NCBI GenBank assembly: GCA_034440615.1
Contig: JAOTOM010004110.1
Span: 25,001-89,000, forward strand
Source of the DNA: Ashinkailepas kermadecensis
Lineage: Eukaryota > Arthropoda > Thecostraca > Neolepadidae
Direction: 5' to 3'
DNA: 64,000 nt
Both the position numbers and the translations under genes were made by a program. The stretch's first letter is position 1, and the number at the start of each line of letters is the position of its first letter. This document shows, piece by piece, positions 10,140-21,941 of the stretch. The notes below the pieces were generated by a model. It did no database searches, was not told the DNA's origin, and worked only from the letters and a program-made list of their open reading frames with translations.

Positions 10140-10975
10140 GGTTTTTGTGGTGAAGTCTATTTTTATAAGCCCCCTGCAGGCTATTTTTGGACCCCGGCAC
10201 GATTCTTCTGGCTCTCGGTGCGTTTTTTCCGGTGCCCAAACAGGTTTCTTTTCCGGCGTCCGACGACTTCTTATTTTGTGGATCTCTGACGCAATTTTTC
10301 CGTCCGCAAGGTGACATTCCGGGTATGTATTGGTACTTGGGAAGCCAGCTGCAACTCGTGGGGCTCCGGCACGACGTTTGGGCCCCAGTGAGATTTTCAT
10401 GAGAAGCGGCGTGAATTTTTTTTTGTCTAAGTGCGATTTTTTGTTGGCCCCGTCGTCACTTGTTGGGATCCTTTGCGGTGGCTACGACACGTTTGTGGGG
10501 GCCCAACAAGTTTTGTTGGCTTTTGGAGCTATTGTTGAGATCCCATATTGATTTACCGTGTCCGGACTATTTTTCATTTACCCGGCTTCATTTATTGGGT
10601 GATCTCAACGAGACCTTTAGAGCCCCGGTGGGACCTGTCAGGCCTCTGGCGTGATTTTCAGGGGCCCGGGTGATAATTCTTAGTACCCCAGTCTCGGCGT
10701 GATTTTCAGGAGGCCCCGGCCCGACCGTTTGTGGCCCCCGTCGTGATTTTCTTGATACCCGGCACGACTTGTTTGCGGCCCCAACGTGATTTTCAGGGGC
10801 CCAGGTGCAAACTTTTGAAGCCCCAGCGTTATTATCGGGGCCCCTGCGCTACGTTTGGTGGCCCCCAAAGTGATTTTTCTAAGCCCCGGTCCGATTTTTG
10901 GTGGACCGAGTGAAATTTTTAGGGAACATAACGCATTTTTTTCCTAAGCTCGGCGGATTCTTGGGGGCCCCACAA
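10140..10975. repeat. Degenerate ~30-bp C-rich/GATTTT repeat tract
   Basis: A loose pattern recurs about every 30 bp: a C-rich block (GGCCCC), then GGCACGA or GGCGTGATTTTC, then a G-rich block. Individual copies are strongly diverged. Translation on either strand gives a matching ~10-residue rhythm (GPQ, GPR, APV), which explains the spurious open frames. Similar tracts occur near 20.1, 26.0, 33.6, 57.5-58.3 and 58.7-58.9 kb, and more loosely at 36.1-36.7 kb. Confidence 0.65.
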
Positions 10976-12270
10976 CCTATCAGGAGGGGGAGGGGTGAGG
11001 AAACTGCCCACAATTCCCCCTCCCCATTCGGTATGTCACTGTGCCATGCAATGATGCAACATAAGAATCCAGGAATAGTTCATCTGTTTCATCACTCACA
11101 TGTGATTTCAACTCCCCAGTTATCCAGACAGTTTGAGGAAAGTCAAACATCTGCTACATGGATCAGCAAGGATGGATTGTAAGGCAACATGGATACCATG
11201 GAATTCCGGTCACAGTAGTTATGCTGCAATACATACCTTCTTCGACAGACTGCTTTGGAGATGGATGAGTTCCTGAAGTTTGGTCAGGGTTGGAGTTGGA
11301 GGTGGATGGAGCAACACTGTGAAGGACATAACATATGGTTCAAGAGACTTGTTTCCATGAACAATACAGGGGATGAAGTAACATTTTCATTGACTTCTAT
11401 GGTTTTCATTGGCTTCATTGACTTCTATGGTGTCCTGAGTAAGTAGGACAATCGAGATGGGTTTCTGTTATAGGCATTGTAGAAGCAATGTTATAATGTA
11501 GCTTTTATACCCCAGTGAGAATGGTATGGATTCACTCATAAGTGAATTTGCAAACATACTGATATATCAGTTAACAACAATGCAGGGAGCTATGTGATGG
11601 TCGGTGAGCAACATGGTCGGTGCCCTAAAGCCCAAATAACTAAGTAACAATGCAGGGAATCTGCTGCATAACAGTTTGACCATAAATTAGCCATGATATA
11701 TGGCATCATACTTCCCATGCTATTTAGAATAGTGAGCTATATTTTGTGTACAAACATCAGGACATTAGAAATGTTAATTAACGTTACACACATCAGTTCC
11801 TAACAAGTGTCAGCAATACATTTCCTTCATGTGCTTTAAACAAATCAAGAAAGCACTGTCATTGATTTTAAACTTGCAAAAAGAGTGGGCCGCCTGGCAT
11901 TTTGAGTGCTCTTTGAGTGAATTTGCTGTCTTGTTAGTGAACTGACCACTTATTGAGATATAAGTACTTTAACTTTGCCTGCTTCCATCATGAAAATTTG
12001 TCATTTTCCAATACATCAGAAATCATCAGAATAACTTCTTGTCCACAAACAGGTGTATGCATTTCTATGAATTTCTCATATTTATTAACACAAATGATGT
12101 AGATCTGATCTGCAAATTTATAACTCAGAAAATGTTATCAGCACAGGATTCCATTCCTGAAAATATAGTACGTTCAACATGTTATTGTTCTTTGTGAAGC
12201 AATAAGTGCAATGCTCTCATGCAGCATGCAGATGGAGGTTCATCACGTGCACCAGGTAGCACAAAAAGAG
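10976..12270. other. Mostly unrecognised; one diverged SINE 3' domain
   Basis: No gene was recognised. At about 11588-11640 GGGAGCTATGTGATGG, GGTCGGTGCCCTAAAGC and CCAAATAAC form a strongly diverged SINE 3' domain. The rest is AT-rich and without clear repeats. Confidence 0.4.
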
Positions 12271-12274
12271 ATAT

Positions 12275-14330
12275 TATTGCAGTCTAAGGTAACCACAAGA
12301 CAGGTTTTACACCCATTTTACCTCCACGAATCATTCAAAGGAGCTAGGTTTTGCCTAGTTCCGTTAGGCTAGGCTTTTGTTGTAAGTTAGTAAATAAAAA
12401 AGTCTTCAAAAACGGTTCAAGCTAGATTAGGTTATGTTAGACTTTTTAAGTTGAAAATGTTTGAGAACAAATTTTTTTTTGGGGGGGGGGGGGGGGGAAA
12501 TTGGGCATAAAAATAATCATTTCTTGCATGGAAGTCTAGGCTAGGCTAGGTTACGTTAGATGTTTTTTTTTATCTGAACATTATTTTTCATCCTATATTA
12601 CTCAAATCCAAGCCCCCTTTTCCATGTTATTTTTCCTCACAATTAAAAAGTGTGCATCTGCAGAGGAAATGAGCGGTTACATCATGTTCAGCACATTAAC
12701 AAACACTGCATTAAAAAAAAAATCAAAGAAGGCAGAGAGTACCATGAGCTGAAAAATTACCCAAAAAGCCAGGTATTATCACAGTTTAAGGTAACCACAA
12801 GACAAGTTTTACACACATTTTACCTCCATGAAGGGGGACGAGTGGTCTAGGGGTAAAATGCTCGTCTCACAATCGAAAGGTTGTGGGTTCGAGTCTCACC
12901 TGTCGCTACTCTTCGCCCGCGACCAATCGGCGTGAGAGATTGGCGACGCTACATGACTCAACGGTCGACGTGTCGTAAAACCAATAACCAACCAACCTCC
13001 ATGAAGCATACAAAGGGGTTAGGTTTGTCAGGTTAGGTTAGGCTTTTGTTGTAAGTTAGAAAAAGAATCATTTGTTGGTAAATAATTTTTGTTAATTATT
13101 TTTCTACAAAAAAATACAAATGGTTCAGGCTAGCTTAGGTTAGGTTTTTTAAGTTGAAAATATTTGAGAAAATGCCTCGAAAATTTAAATTAAAAACAAT
13201 TCATTTCTTGTATGGGAAGTTGAACTATGTTAGGTAAGGTTATCATACATCTTGAACATTATTTGCATGCTATATTTCCTTACTCCACATCCTTTTTTTG
13301 GTGTTATTTTGTACTCCCAATTGAAAGGCATGCATTCGCAGAAGAAAGGACATTTAATTTGTGCTTTTATGTGTTTTATTAATATTTTTTTCTTTAAATT
13401 TCCAATGCAATGTTTATGAATGTCACTAAGCTGATGGCACTACTCAGTTTCTGTGCAAATGCTTGTGGTTGTGAGCAGGTTGTGAGCAAAATAACATTAA
13501 AAATGGGCTTGGAGTTAGTAACATAGCAATTAAAAGAAATACATTACAAATTCAACATAACCTAACGTAGCCTAGCCTAACCTGACCTTGGAGAAAACAA
13601 CTACAGAAACAAGATTGGAAAAATATATAGCAATTTATTTTCTTGAAATTTTGCAAATGAAAAAACCTAACCCAACCCAATCTAACCAGAATTATCGTGC
13701 TTTAAGGTGGTAACTAGGCAAGTTATTACACATTTGCCTCCATGAAGCAAACAAATGGGCTATGTTTGGTGATGTTAGATTAGTTTTTAAGTGTTTAAGT
13801 TCGACATTTTTTGCAAAAATTGTTCCAAAATTTGAAAGAAATCCATCTTTTTTTCTTTGAAAGCAGCTTATGTTAGATTAAGTTAAGTTGGGTTACATTT
13901 TTTAAATTGTAAAAAAAAATACATTGCTTGAAATTTTTACAACTTGATGTTTTGGTTTTGTTTTTCTCCAAGGGGAGGTTAAGCTAGGTTAGGTTAGGTT
14001 ATGTTGCATTTAAAAAAAAATACTTTACCCTATGTCACCCAATTCAAAGCTTTTTGTTGGTGTTATTTTGCTCACAGCCTGAAATGTAGGCATTTGTATA
14101 GAAAATGAGTGGTCCCATCATCTGAGTCACATTCATAAACATTGCATTGAAATGATACATTCCACGAATTCATAAAACACGTTTAAACACAAATTTACCA
14201 AAATGAGCAGTAACATCATGTTCATCACATTCCTAAACATTGCATGGAAAAAAAATAATCAGAAATTACCTTAAGCTGTAAATTTACCAAAAGGTGTGCC
14301 GACCCCTGGACGGAAATGCAACACTAGGTG
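12275..14330. repeat. Cluster of GGTTAGG-type dispersed repeats, both orientations
   Basis: At least four partial copies of the repeat seen at 5871, with hallmarks TAAGGTAACCACAAGACA, ACACATTTTACCTCCATGAA, runs of GGTTAGGTTA, TTTTGCTCACA and GCATTTGCACAGAAAA. Copies at 12275, 12775 and 13700 read on the plus strand; one at about 13340-13570 is inverted (GTGAGCAAAATAACA, CCTAGCCTAACC). A SINE sits inside the second copy. Positions 12474-12497 are a T run followed by about 18 G. Confidence 0.7.
12834..12995 (+). mobile_element. SINE family A, full length, with target-site duplication
   Basis: A 162-bp SINE flanked by a perfect 11-bp duplication CCTCCATGAAG (12823-12833 and 12996-13006). The head resembles a tRNA-Pro type gene: GGGGACGAGTGGTCTAGGGG with a GGTCTAGGGGTA D-arm, and a B box GGGTTCGAGTCTC. 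A body follows with a short hairpin (CCAATC ... GATTGG), then the 3' domain (GACGCTACATGACTCAACG, GTCGACGTGTCG) and the tail AAAACCAATAACCAACCAA. The clean duplication shows insertion by target-primed retrotransposition. Confidence 0.9.
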
Positions 14331-14879
14331 GCCCAATCCTGGGCAGAAAGGGCACTAAGAGCAGTGGAATGAAAATATTAATAAAAGTAAACTAAAAACA
14401 GCTTTTCTTGAAGACTAACGTGGTAGTTATGCGATATTAACATGGAAACCCTGAGCACAAATCAGAAAAAAAACATGGACTGGACTTTTTCAAGCTTACC
14501 TGCCAACTTCTTCAACTACTGTTCCTTTGGGAATTAAATATCAGCAAGCTATTTATTCACTATTTAAAATCACACCAATCCGCAGATACATCATAATGTG
14601 CGAAGTACAAAAAACGAATCAGTACGACGTCACATGAGATTGGCCTCCGGATTAAACACTGCGCGCAATTGCACCACAAATGTCTTACCTCTGTCACATT
14701 TGTCACTGTAACCTCAAATTTAGACTTTAGGCGCTGGAATTTCTGTAACTGGAATTTTTTCTTTGGATGTTACGATTTTGGATGTTCTGAGGAACGCCCA
14801 TCACGATTTGTGACATTTAATACGCGCTAGTGTCTATCGATACAAATCGACACCCCTGCTTTGGACAAAAAAATAGAAA
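14331..14879. other. Unrecognised, with a hAT-like terminus
   Basis: No coding signal. At 14836-14857 the minus strand reads CAGGGGTGTCGATTTGTATC, the terminus of the 15.7-17.8 kb repeat family, here without the rest of the element. Confidence 0.35.
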
Positions 14880-15640
14880 CAAATATTAAGCAATATATAT
14901 TCTGATAATTTTCTAAATTGAACAACCGAACCCAACTTACCCGAACCTAATGTCAGCTGCTTTTGAAGGAAAATTTCCGATTTTATTATATTTTTAAAAT
15001 GATTGAACAATTTTTCCAAGGTAAACAACTAAACTAGCCTAACCTAGCCAAATCGGTATTATTGTGCTTTAAGGTGGTAACAAGACAAGTTTGTACACAC
15101 ATTTGCCTCCATATTGCAAGCAAATGGGTTAGGTTTGGTTAAGTTAGGTTAGTTTAGGTTTTTCAAGTTGGAAAACTTTATAAAAAAAATTCCAAAAAAG
15201 TTTCCCCCAAAAATTGCAAATTATTTGGTAACCTTGCGGTCTAAGGTGTTCTTTTCTTCCTTTAAAACAAGACAAAAATATGCAGAATACCATGTTTATG
15301 AAGGTGACTAAGATGATTGGACCCACTTATTTTCTGTGCTTACTTTTCAGGTTGTGAGCAAAATAATGCCAAAAGGGCTTTGAGTTCGGTAACATAGCAT
15401 AAACATAAATGTTTTTTTTAATGCAACAAAACCCTGACCTATCTTTTGAGAACAAAAAATTAAACTAAATTAAAATGTCACTTAATTTATTTTCTGAAAA
15501 TTCTCAACCTTAAAAAAGAAACCTAACCGAGCCTAACCTAACCTAAGCTGATTTTGAATAAATAATAATTTTTTTTTGTGAACATTGTAAATTTTTTCGG
15601 AAACTTTTGGGTATTATTGTGCTTTAAGGTGGGAACAAGA
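14880..15640. repeat. More GGTTAGG-type repeats, mixed orientation
   Basis: Landmarks GTGCTTTAAGGTGGTAACAA, ACACATTTGCCTCCAT and GGTTAGGTTTGGTTAAG read forward; GTTGTGAGCAAAATAATGCC and CCTAACCTAACCTAAGC read inverted at 15290-15560. Confidence 0.65.
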
Positions 15641-15647
15641 AAAGTTG

Positions 15648-15712
15648 TATGGGCGCTGTATGACCAACGCAGTCAATGCGGCCGTAAACCCAAATAACCA
15701 ACCAACCAACCC
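15648..15712 (+). repeat. Solo SINE 3' hairpin domain
   Basis: GGGCGCTGTATGACCAACGC, AGTCAATGCGGCC and TAAACCCAAATAACC, followed by AACCAACC: the domain without a SINE body. Confidence 0.7.
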
Positions 15713-15719
15713 AGAAAGA

Positions 15720-16026
15720 TGTAAGCTGTACTTCCACAGTGGTGGGAATTCCAGCTCTTTTGTTTGTTTTTGCACACAATTTTACATTTTTCAGCAAAAG
15801 GTGGAGAGTCAGTCCACTATCTAATCCAAATATGTTTTTATTCAGTACAAAATGTGCTGGTTAACATCAATGTTTCTACTTAGCATGGGGTTTTTCATTT
15901 TTTCCCTTTACCTTTCTTATCAGCATGAAATAGCATAGGTTATTGGGGGGGAAATCAACATGGGGGGCAAGATCAACATTGGTGGGGCCATAGCCCCCAC
16001 AAAAGGATACAAATCGACGCCCCTGC
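15720..16026 (-). mobile_element. CAGGGGCGTCGATTTG-ended repeat, copy 1
   Basis: Minus strand starts CAGGGGCGTCGATTTGTATC at 16026, then a GC-rich GGGGGCTATGGCCCC block, then GTTGATCTTG, then AT-rich sequence. It shares with copies 2 and 3 the plus-strand blocks GTGGAGAGTCAGTCCACTAT, AATGTGCTGGTTAACATCAA and ATAGCATAGGTTATTGG. The start resembles hAT-type termini. Confidence 0.65.
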
Positions 16027-16117
16027 ATACATGCAAGATTTTGCACTTATCAAAATTTAATTTCATCTGCCATTTTTTGGACCACTTCATAAGCTCTTCT
16101 AAGTCTTTCTGTAGCAT
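16027..16117 (-). pseudogene. CR1 LINE reverse-transcriptase fragment
   Basis: Thirty codons on the minus strand (MLQKDLEELMKWSKKWQM, then KLNFDKCKILHV) match the segment after the FADD motif in the LINE at 6692-9154. The repeat copy at 15720-16026 cuts directly into its 3' side. Confidence 0.75.
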
Positions 16118-16135
16118 GTACCTAGGTGCCTAGGT

Positions 16136-16556
16136 ACCAGGTAAATATCAAGCTGATAGTGTGATGAGTGGGCTGTTGAGGTTAATTATAGTTTGTATAT
16201 CCACACTCTCAATGATAACTGATTGTTGTTCACGAGACTGGATTGTATGCAAGTTTGACAATGACAATTGGTTTTTGTGCACACCATTTTGAATTTTGTA
16301 GCAAAAGGTGGAGAGTCAGTCCACTGTCTAACCCAAATCTGTTTTTTTTTCATTACATAATGTGCTGGTTAACATCAACTACATTTTCTATGTACCTAGC
16401 ATGGTGTTTTCCTTCTTTTTTCCTTCAACTTTTTTATCAGCATAAAAATAGCATATGTTATTGGGGAGGCCCAAATCAACATGGGGAGGGGGGCCAAGAT
16501 CAACATTGGCGGGGCCCTGGCCCCCACAAAAGGATACAAATCGACGCCCCTGCCAT
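16136..16556 (-). mobile_element. CAGGGGCGTCGATTTG-ended repeat, copy 2
   Basis: The same family as 15720-16026, longer on its left: it adds GGTAAATATCAAGCTGATAG and AATTATAGTTTGTATATCC. The minus-strand terminus CAGGGGCGTCGATTTGTATC is at 16552. Confidence 0.65.
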
Positions 16557-17180
16557 CTAGACATTAGGGGGATGTCCCCATCCTAGCCCCGCCATCAGCG
16601 CCTGAAATATCACACAAACTATAACGTAAAATTCCCTTTACGTAAACGTCCACATGCCTGCACCTTGATCGCAAACACCCACTTTTATAGTCAGACATGT
16701 AACGTACTCGCTTCAAAGGTGGCGCAAATGACCTCTGTGGTCTGGTACGCCTAAAAAAATCACCCCCCCACCCATGTGCAGTGAAATTGAAACTTGCCTG
16801 ATGCTTCCAATTTCTGCAATATACGAATAAAAACCTGTGACGTCATCAAGATTTGAATGCGAACTTTGGTGTACCTTTTAAAATAATGTCATTTTTTTCG
16901 GCGTTTAATAATGGTGTTTTTGCGGCGTACGAGACATTGGTCTTGTCAAGGCTATTTCTTGTATACCATTGGTCTTGTATGACTGTAAGGTCTGCTTAAA
17001 AGTCATGTGAGCCACAGCTTTCTTTTTTATTCTTTTAGAAATGCCAATTATAATGCAGTGGCCATGCAGCTTCTTGCTGACTTTTCTCTGTCATGGTATC
17101 ATAAGCTGGCAGATTTGCCCACACATGGCTCTCGTTTTTCCCCATATCAATATTTAATGCATGCATTGTCATTGGGCATG
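16557..17180. other. Unrecognised; another hAT-like terminus
   Basis: At 16575-16606 the minus strand reads CAGGCGCTGATGGCGGGGCT, which looks like a further transposon end. The remainder, AT-rich from 16800, has no recognisable gene. Confidence 0.35.
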
Positions 17181-17189
17181 TAGGTAGGT

Positions 17190-17800
17190 ACCTAGGTAAA
17201 TATCAAGCTGATGGTGTGATAGGTGGGCTGCTGAAGATAATTATAGTTTGCATATCCACAATCTCAATGATTGTCATTGTTGTTCACTGGACAATGCAAG
17301 TTTGACAATGACTGGAAATTAAGAATGGATTTTTTCCTGTTTGAGCTCATATGCATGTGGTTTTGCCATTGGTACAAACATCAGTATGACAATCCAATTG
17401 TTGTTTTGTGGCTTAACATTAAAAAAAAGACAATCTGGTTTAAAATGCATCATCATCGAATCTTAACATTGTATGCTGTAAATTTTCCTTCCACAGTGGA
17501 GGGAAATCTAGCTATTTTGTTTTTTTTGCACATAATTTTGAATTGTGTAGCAAAAGTTGGATACTCAGTCCACTATCTAATCCAAATCTGTTCTTTTTCA
17601 ATACAAAATGTGCTGGTTAACATCAACTAAGCTTTCTATGTACCTAACACAGTGTTTTTCTTCTTTTTCTTCATTTAGCTTTTTATCAGCATAAAAATAG
17701 CATGGGTTATTGGGGGGGCCCAAATCAACATTGGGGGGGGGCCAAGATCAGCATTGGGGGGCCATGGTCCCCGCAAAAGGATACAAATCGACGCCCCTGA
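17190..17800 (-). mobile_element. CAGGGGCGTCGATTTG-ended repeat, copy 3
   Basis: The longest copy (~610 bp). It shares GGTAAATATCAAGCTGATGG, TTCCTTCCACAGTGGAGGG, AATGTGCTGGTTAACATCAA and the GC-rich stutter before its minus-strand terminus CAGGGGCGTCGATTTGTATC at 17798. It abuts a CR1 endonuclease fragment. Confidence 0.65.
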
Positions 17801-18273
17801 CCCCATCTGCTACTTTTTGAGAACTGTATAAGCTATTCACATACAGCATCACACCACCCCCTTTCACTGCTGGACCCCTATTGCATGAAAACATATTGTA
17901 TCCCTGGATCTCATAGTCCTGCAAGTTATCCCCAAAATATCCCTCACTGACCCATGCCTCAGTAATGCAAACAAAATCTGGTTTCTCCTCAGCAACACTT
18001 GAACTCATCAAATTTGGATCGAATGCTCTGAGCATTAAGCATCATACACTTCACACAAGTTCCATGACCCTCTTTGGCTTTTTCATGTTGAGTAGCTCTA
18101 TCATCTCTGGATGAGCTACCATTCTGCCCCCTTGATCTACTGCTACCCCTATTTGCTGACTGTGAGGTTCTATTGCCTATGCTGTCACTATTGGCATATC
18201 CCTGAGATGGCAATGCCAATTCTTCCCTCCCCACCTCAACATCAGCTACTCCATTCACGATTTTAGACATCAC
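17801..18273 (-). pseudogene. CR1 LINE fragment, start of endonuclease
   Basis: Minus-strand frames read MLNAQSIRSKFDEFK, then after a frameshift near 18000 EEKPDFVCITEAWVSEG and KGGGVMLYVNS. These are the opening motifs of an APE endonuclease (N-A-Q-S, TEAW with the catalytic Glu, GGG), the part missing from the copy at 6692-9154. The serine-rich stretch upstream resembles the linker before the endonuclease in CR1 ORF2. Confidence 0.75.
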
Positions 18274-18664
18274 AAACAGGAATGACTCCGTAGTTCTTAA
18301 TCACCTATACCTGATTGATTGCAGATATAATGCGATAAGTCTCCATATTCATGATGATAAACAATCATTAATTTCCAAACGCGTATCAACACCTTGGTCC
18401 GGTTCAAAAGTCCCGACTCGATGATCGCTTACGATCTTACCTTCTTCACTCGCATTTTGTACTTTGCTTCTAGGTAATATTGAACCTCCCTCACAGGCAT
18501 GAAATATCCAGCCACCCCATCTTCGAGAACCGCAATAGTTCAAACACGTTCACCTCGTTGTTTCACCACCTTCCACTGTATTTATTGGAAGGTCCTGCTT
18601 CCGTTACTGCCTTGAGCATACTTTCAATAAAGGTGGCAATTATTCCGCCTTGTCAAGAGTACGC
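18274..18664. other. Unrecognised; may include upstream CR1 sequence
   Basis: The minus-strand frame at 18349-18543 lies directly upstream of the CR1 endonuclease fragment and could be older LINE sequence, but it has no motif I recognise. Confidence 0.3.
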
Positions 18665-18860
18665 CAACTATCTTGGACGTTGCGGCTTTGGACCTTCGGT
18701 CTTTGGACTTTTACGATCCTTGGATGTTCGGTTTTTGGACTTTATTTACTTTGGACCTTCGGTGTTTGGATGTTATGATTCCTGGACTTTACGTTCTTGG
18801 ACTTTTGGTTATTGGTCTTTTGTCTTTGGGTGTTAATTTTTTGGATGTTTCGATACGGAC
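18665..18860. repeat. Degenerate ~20-bp TTTGGAC(T/C)TT repeat
   Basis: About nine loose copies of GGACCTTCGGTNTTTGGA and CTTGGACTTTTGG. Confidence 0.7.
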
Positions 18861-19577
18861 CCGTTTCTGGAAGATAGGGAGGTACCTGAAGAACAAGCTA
18901 ATTGGTAACCGCAGCGACGCCAGAATTCACGCTATCCCGGGCCCTCCAATAATGTTTGGCAATCGGTGACGTCACATGGGCTGGGCTCAGCCCCGTAGAC
19001 GCACCAGCCAAGCTTCCGCATTTTCCACACGGAATTTCCGATATTAAATATCATCAAAATTGGACAAAATCGGGTTCATTTGAAAGCTTTAAGAGTTTTT
19101 CCAAAAATATGAGCGATTTTCTTACATAAAACTAACACTTTTTGCTTAGACCGACGCTGACTTCCTCCCTGTCGAGCGCCGCAGGTATCGGGCGGTGCTA
19201 CGGGTAGGAGCAGTATGACGAGACAGGTAAAGTGAAGATCACAGCTGAGAATGACGGGTAGGAGCAAGCAAGAGAAAATTTTCGCAACACAATACCTCTT
19301 TACTAGGTGTAGGGGCGAACACAAGGGTGGGGGCACCGGGGGCATATGCCCCGCCCATGGGAAGGTGGTACCCATCCGGCCGGCAAAAGGCGCAGGCAAC
19401 ATTATATTTAGGTTATCTTTGGAGGCACTGACACTGGTTGGAATGTCAGGCCCGTACCAGCGGTACCAAGATCGCGGTACCAGAGGTATCAGCGGTACCA
19501 AGATCGCTGGCACGCCGGCATATGCAGATACGGAACCGGTAGCAGGATTTCAGGATTATTTTCCATTTTTCATTCAC
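18861..19577. other. Unrecognised sequence
   Basis: Contains GGGGGCATATGCCCCGCCCA at 19335, like the start of the MITE at 42189, and three GGTACCA-type repeats at 19455-19500. No gene seen. Confidence 0.35.
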
Positions 19578-19975
<398 letters not shown>

Positions 19976-21941
19976 CTATCTATATATAGATATAAATATG
20001 TCTAAAGATCCATCCATCCATCCATCCGTCCGTCCGTTCGTCGGAACACCATTGCAGGGCCCGACAGATCGCGACAAACGCCCCCCCCCCTTCCCAAATG
20101 CGTCGGGTCCTGCAAAAAAAACGTTCGGGGGTCACGAAAATCATGTTGGGTCACACAAATCCGCGCAAGAGTCTTGAAAATCGCACGGAGAAATTGGACA
20201 AAAGTTTTGGCACGGAGGAAGAAATCGCAAGTAGGACACAGATATCGCGCGCCGGGAGCTCGGAAAACTGAGCCGGGCCACACAATAATTACGCTGGACC
20301 TGGAAAATCGAAGCAGACTTCTAAAAAAAATCAGAAGGGAACCAAGAAAATCGCGTATGGTACAAAAAGTGTGTATCGGACTACGCAAAATCGCACTCGG
20401 GCCCAACAAATTGCGACGGCGCGCCGAAAAGTAAAAAAAAACTTTATTTATTTTGTTTTCATACATTTAATCCGAGTTCTTGTTGGGGGGGCTTTATGAA
20501 CCAGGGTCCTATTGCTAATCAGAGCTTGTTGCGTGAACCCTGGCCCCACCACCTGATGCATGAATTCCAGTTCAACGGCAGAATTTTGACCGAAAGTTTA
20601 ACGTGCCGTCAATGCATCGGCACGGCCGCCCGGTAGCTCGTCCCCGGCCTTATCGGGCCAGCTGCCAACTGACCCTCCCAGCCGGGGGCTAAATGCGAGC
20701 GCGCGAAGCGACTCGAACCCTGCGTTGCCAGGACAGGGGAGACCAGTGCAGGCCAGCGCTCTAACAAGTTCTGTTGGGACCTGAGATATCAGCCCAGGCT
20801 CGGAAAAAGTCAGAAGAAATTCCAAAAGCAAACTACTGTCGTGGCCACGACAACTCGCGTTGAGACACCAAAGCTCGCTTTTGAGCACCATAAAATCAAG
20901 CCAAGGCCAGGGTTGGATTTTCACTTCTCAGTCTTGGACTCAGAGTGTATAATTTTTGGGCTAGCCAAAATATGGAGTGTATAACCTTGAGAAGACCAAA
21001 TAATGGAGGGTATAATATTGGGATTTGCCAAAATATGGTGTATACCCTAGAAACGCTAAGTAATGGAGAGTACACGTTTCCTAAAATGCACTGGATGTTT
21101 CCTGGAATGAAGAATAAAACACCCTCCAATTATTTTATGCTATGTTGCCTAACTCAAAGCCTTTTGGGCATTACTTTGCTCACAACCTGAAAAGTAAGCA
21201 TTTGCACAGAAAACAAGTGGTTCCATCATCTAAGTCACCTTCATAAACATGGTACTCCAAAAAACCTACCAGCCCATAATTTTGCTGTGGTGCTGTTAGC
21301 AGCAGTGCCAAGAATCTTGGCAAGATTTGTCCACAGCATGGCTGAGAAGTTTGGGTATTATTGCAGTATAAACTGACAACAAGGCAAGTTTTATACACAT
21401 TTTACTGGTATTATTATGCTTTAAGGTGGCAACAAGACAAGTTTTTATACACATTTTCCTCCATGAAGCAAGCAAATGAGTTAGGTTTGGTTAGGTTAGG
21501 TTTGTTCAGTTTTTTAAGTTGGAAAATTTTTGGATTCTTTTAAGAATTGAAGTTATTTTTTTCTTCAAAAGCAGCTAATGTTAGGTCAAGTTAGGTTTGG
21601 TTAGGTTTTTAAATTTATAAAATTTTTCAAAGAACAAATTTCTTTGCAGTTTTTTTAAATCCTTTTTTTCTCCAAGGGGAGGTTAGGTTAGGTTATGTTG
21701 CATATGTTTTATTTTTTAAACATTTCTTTTCATGCCATGCTACATAACTCATAGCCCATTATTGGTGTTATTTTGCTCACAATCTGAGAAGTAAGCATTT
21801 GCACAAAAATAGTGCTCCCATCATCTTAGTCACATTGGTAAACATTGCATTTGAATGAAAATGCCAAGATTTCATAAAACACCTTCAAAACACAAATTTA
21901 CATATTTTACCTCCATGAAAAGCATACAAAGAAGGGGTAAA
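19976..21941. repeat. Segmental duplication, copy 1
   Basis: Aligns in direct orientation and almost base for base with 25886-27848. It contains, in order, a TCCATCC/GTCCGTCC stretch, a degenerate C-rich ~30-bp motif tract (20050-20440), an inverted SINE B, a short unique stretch and GGTTAGG-type repeats. The match ends at GGGGTAAAGT (about 21941), where the palindromic array begins. The degenerate tract explains the open frames on both strands. Confidence 0.9.
20466..20765 (-). mobile_element. SINE family B (in duplication copy 1)
   Basis: The minus strand reads from a tRNA-like 5' part (TTGTTAGAGCGCTGGCC) through the B box and GC-rich body to CAACAAGAACTCGGATTAAA. Compared with the 53763 copy it retains an extra segment in the 3' half (GTCAAAATTCTGCCGTTGAA). 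Confidence 0.85.
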
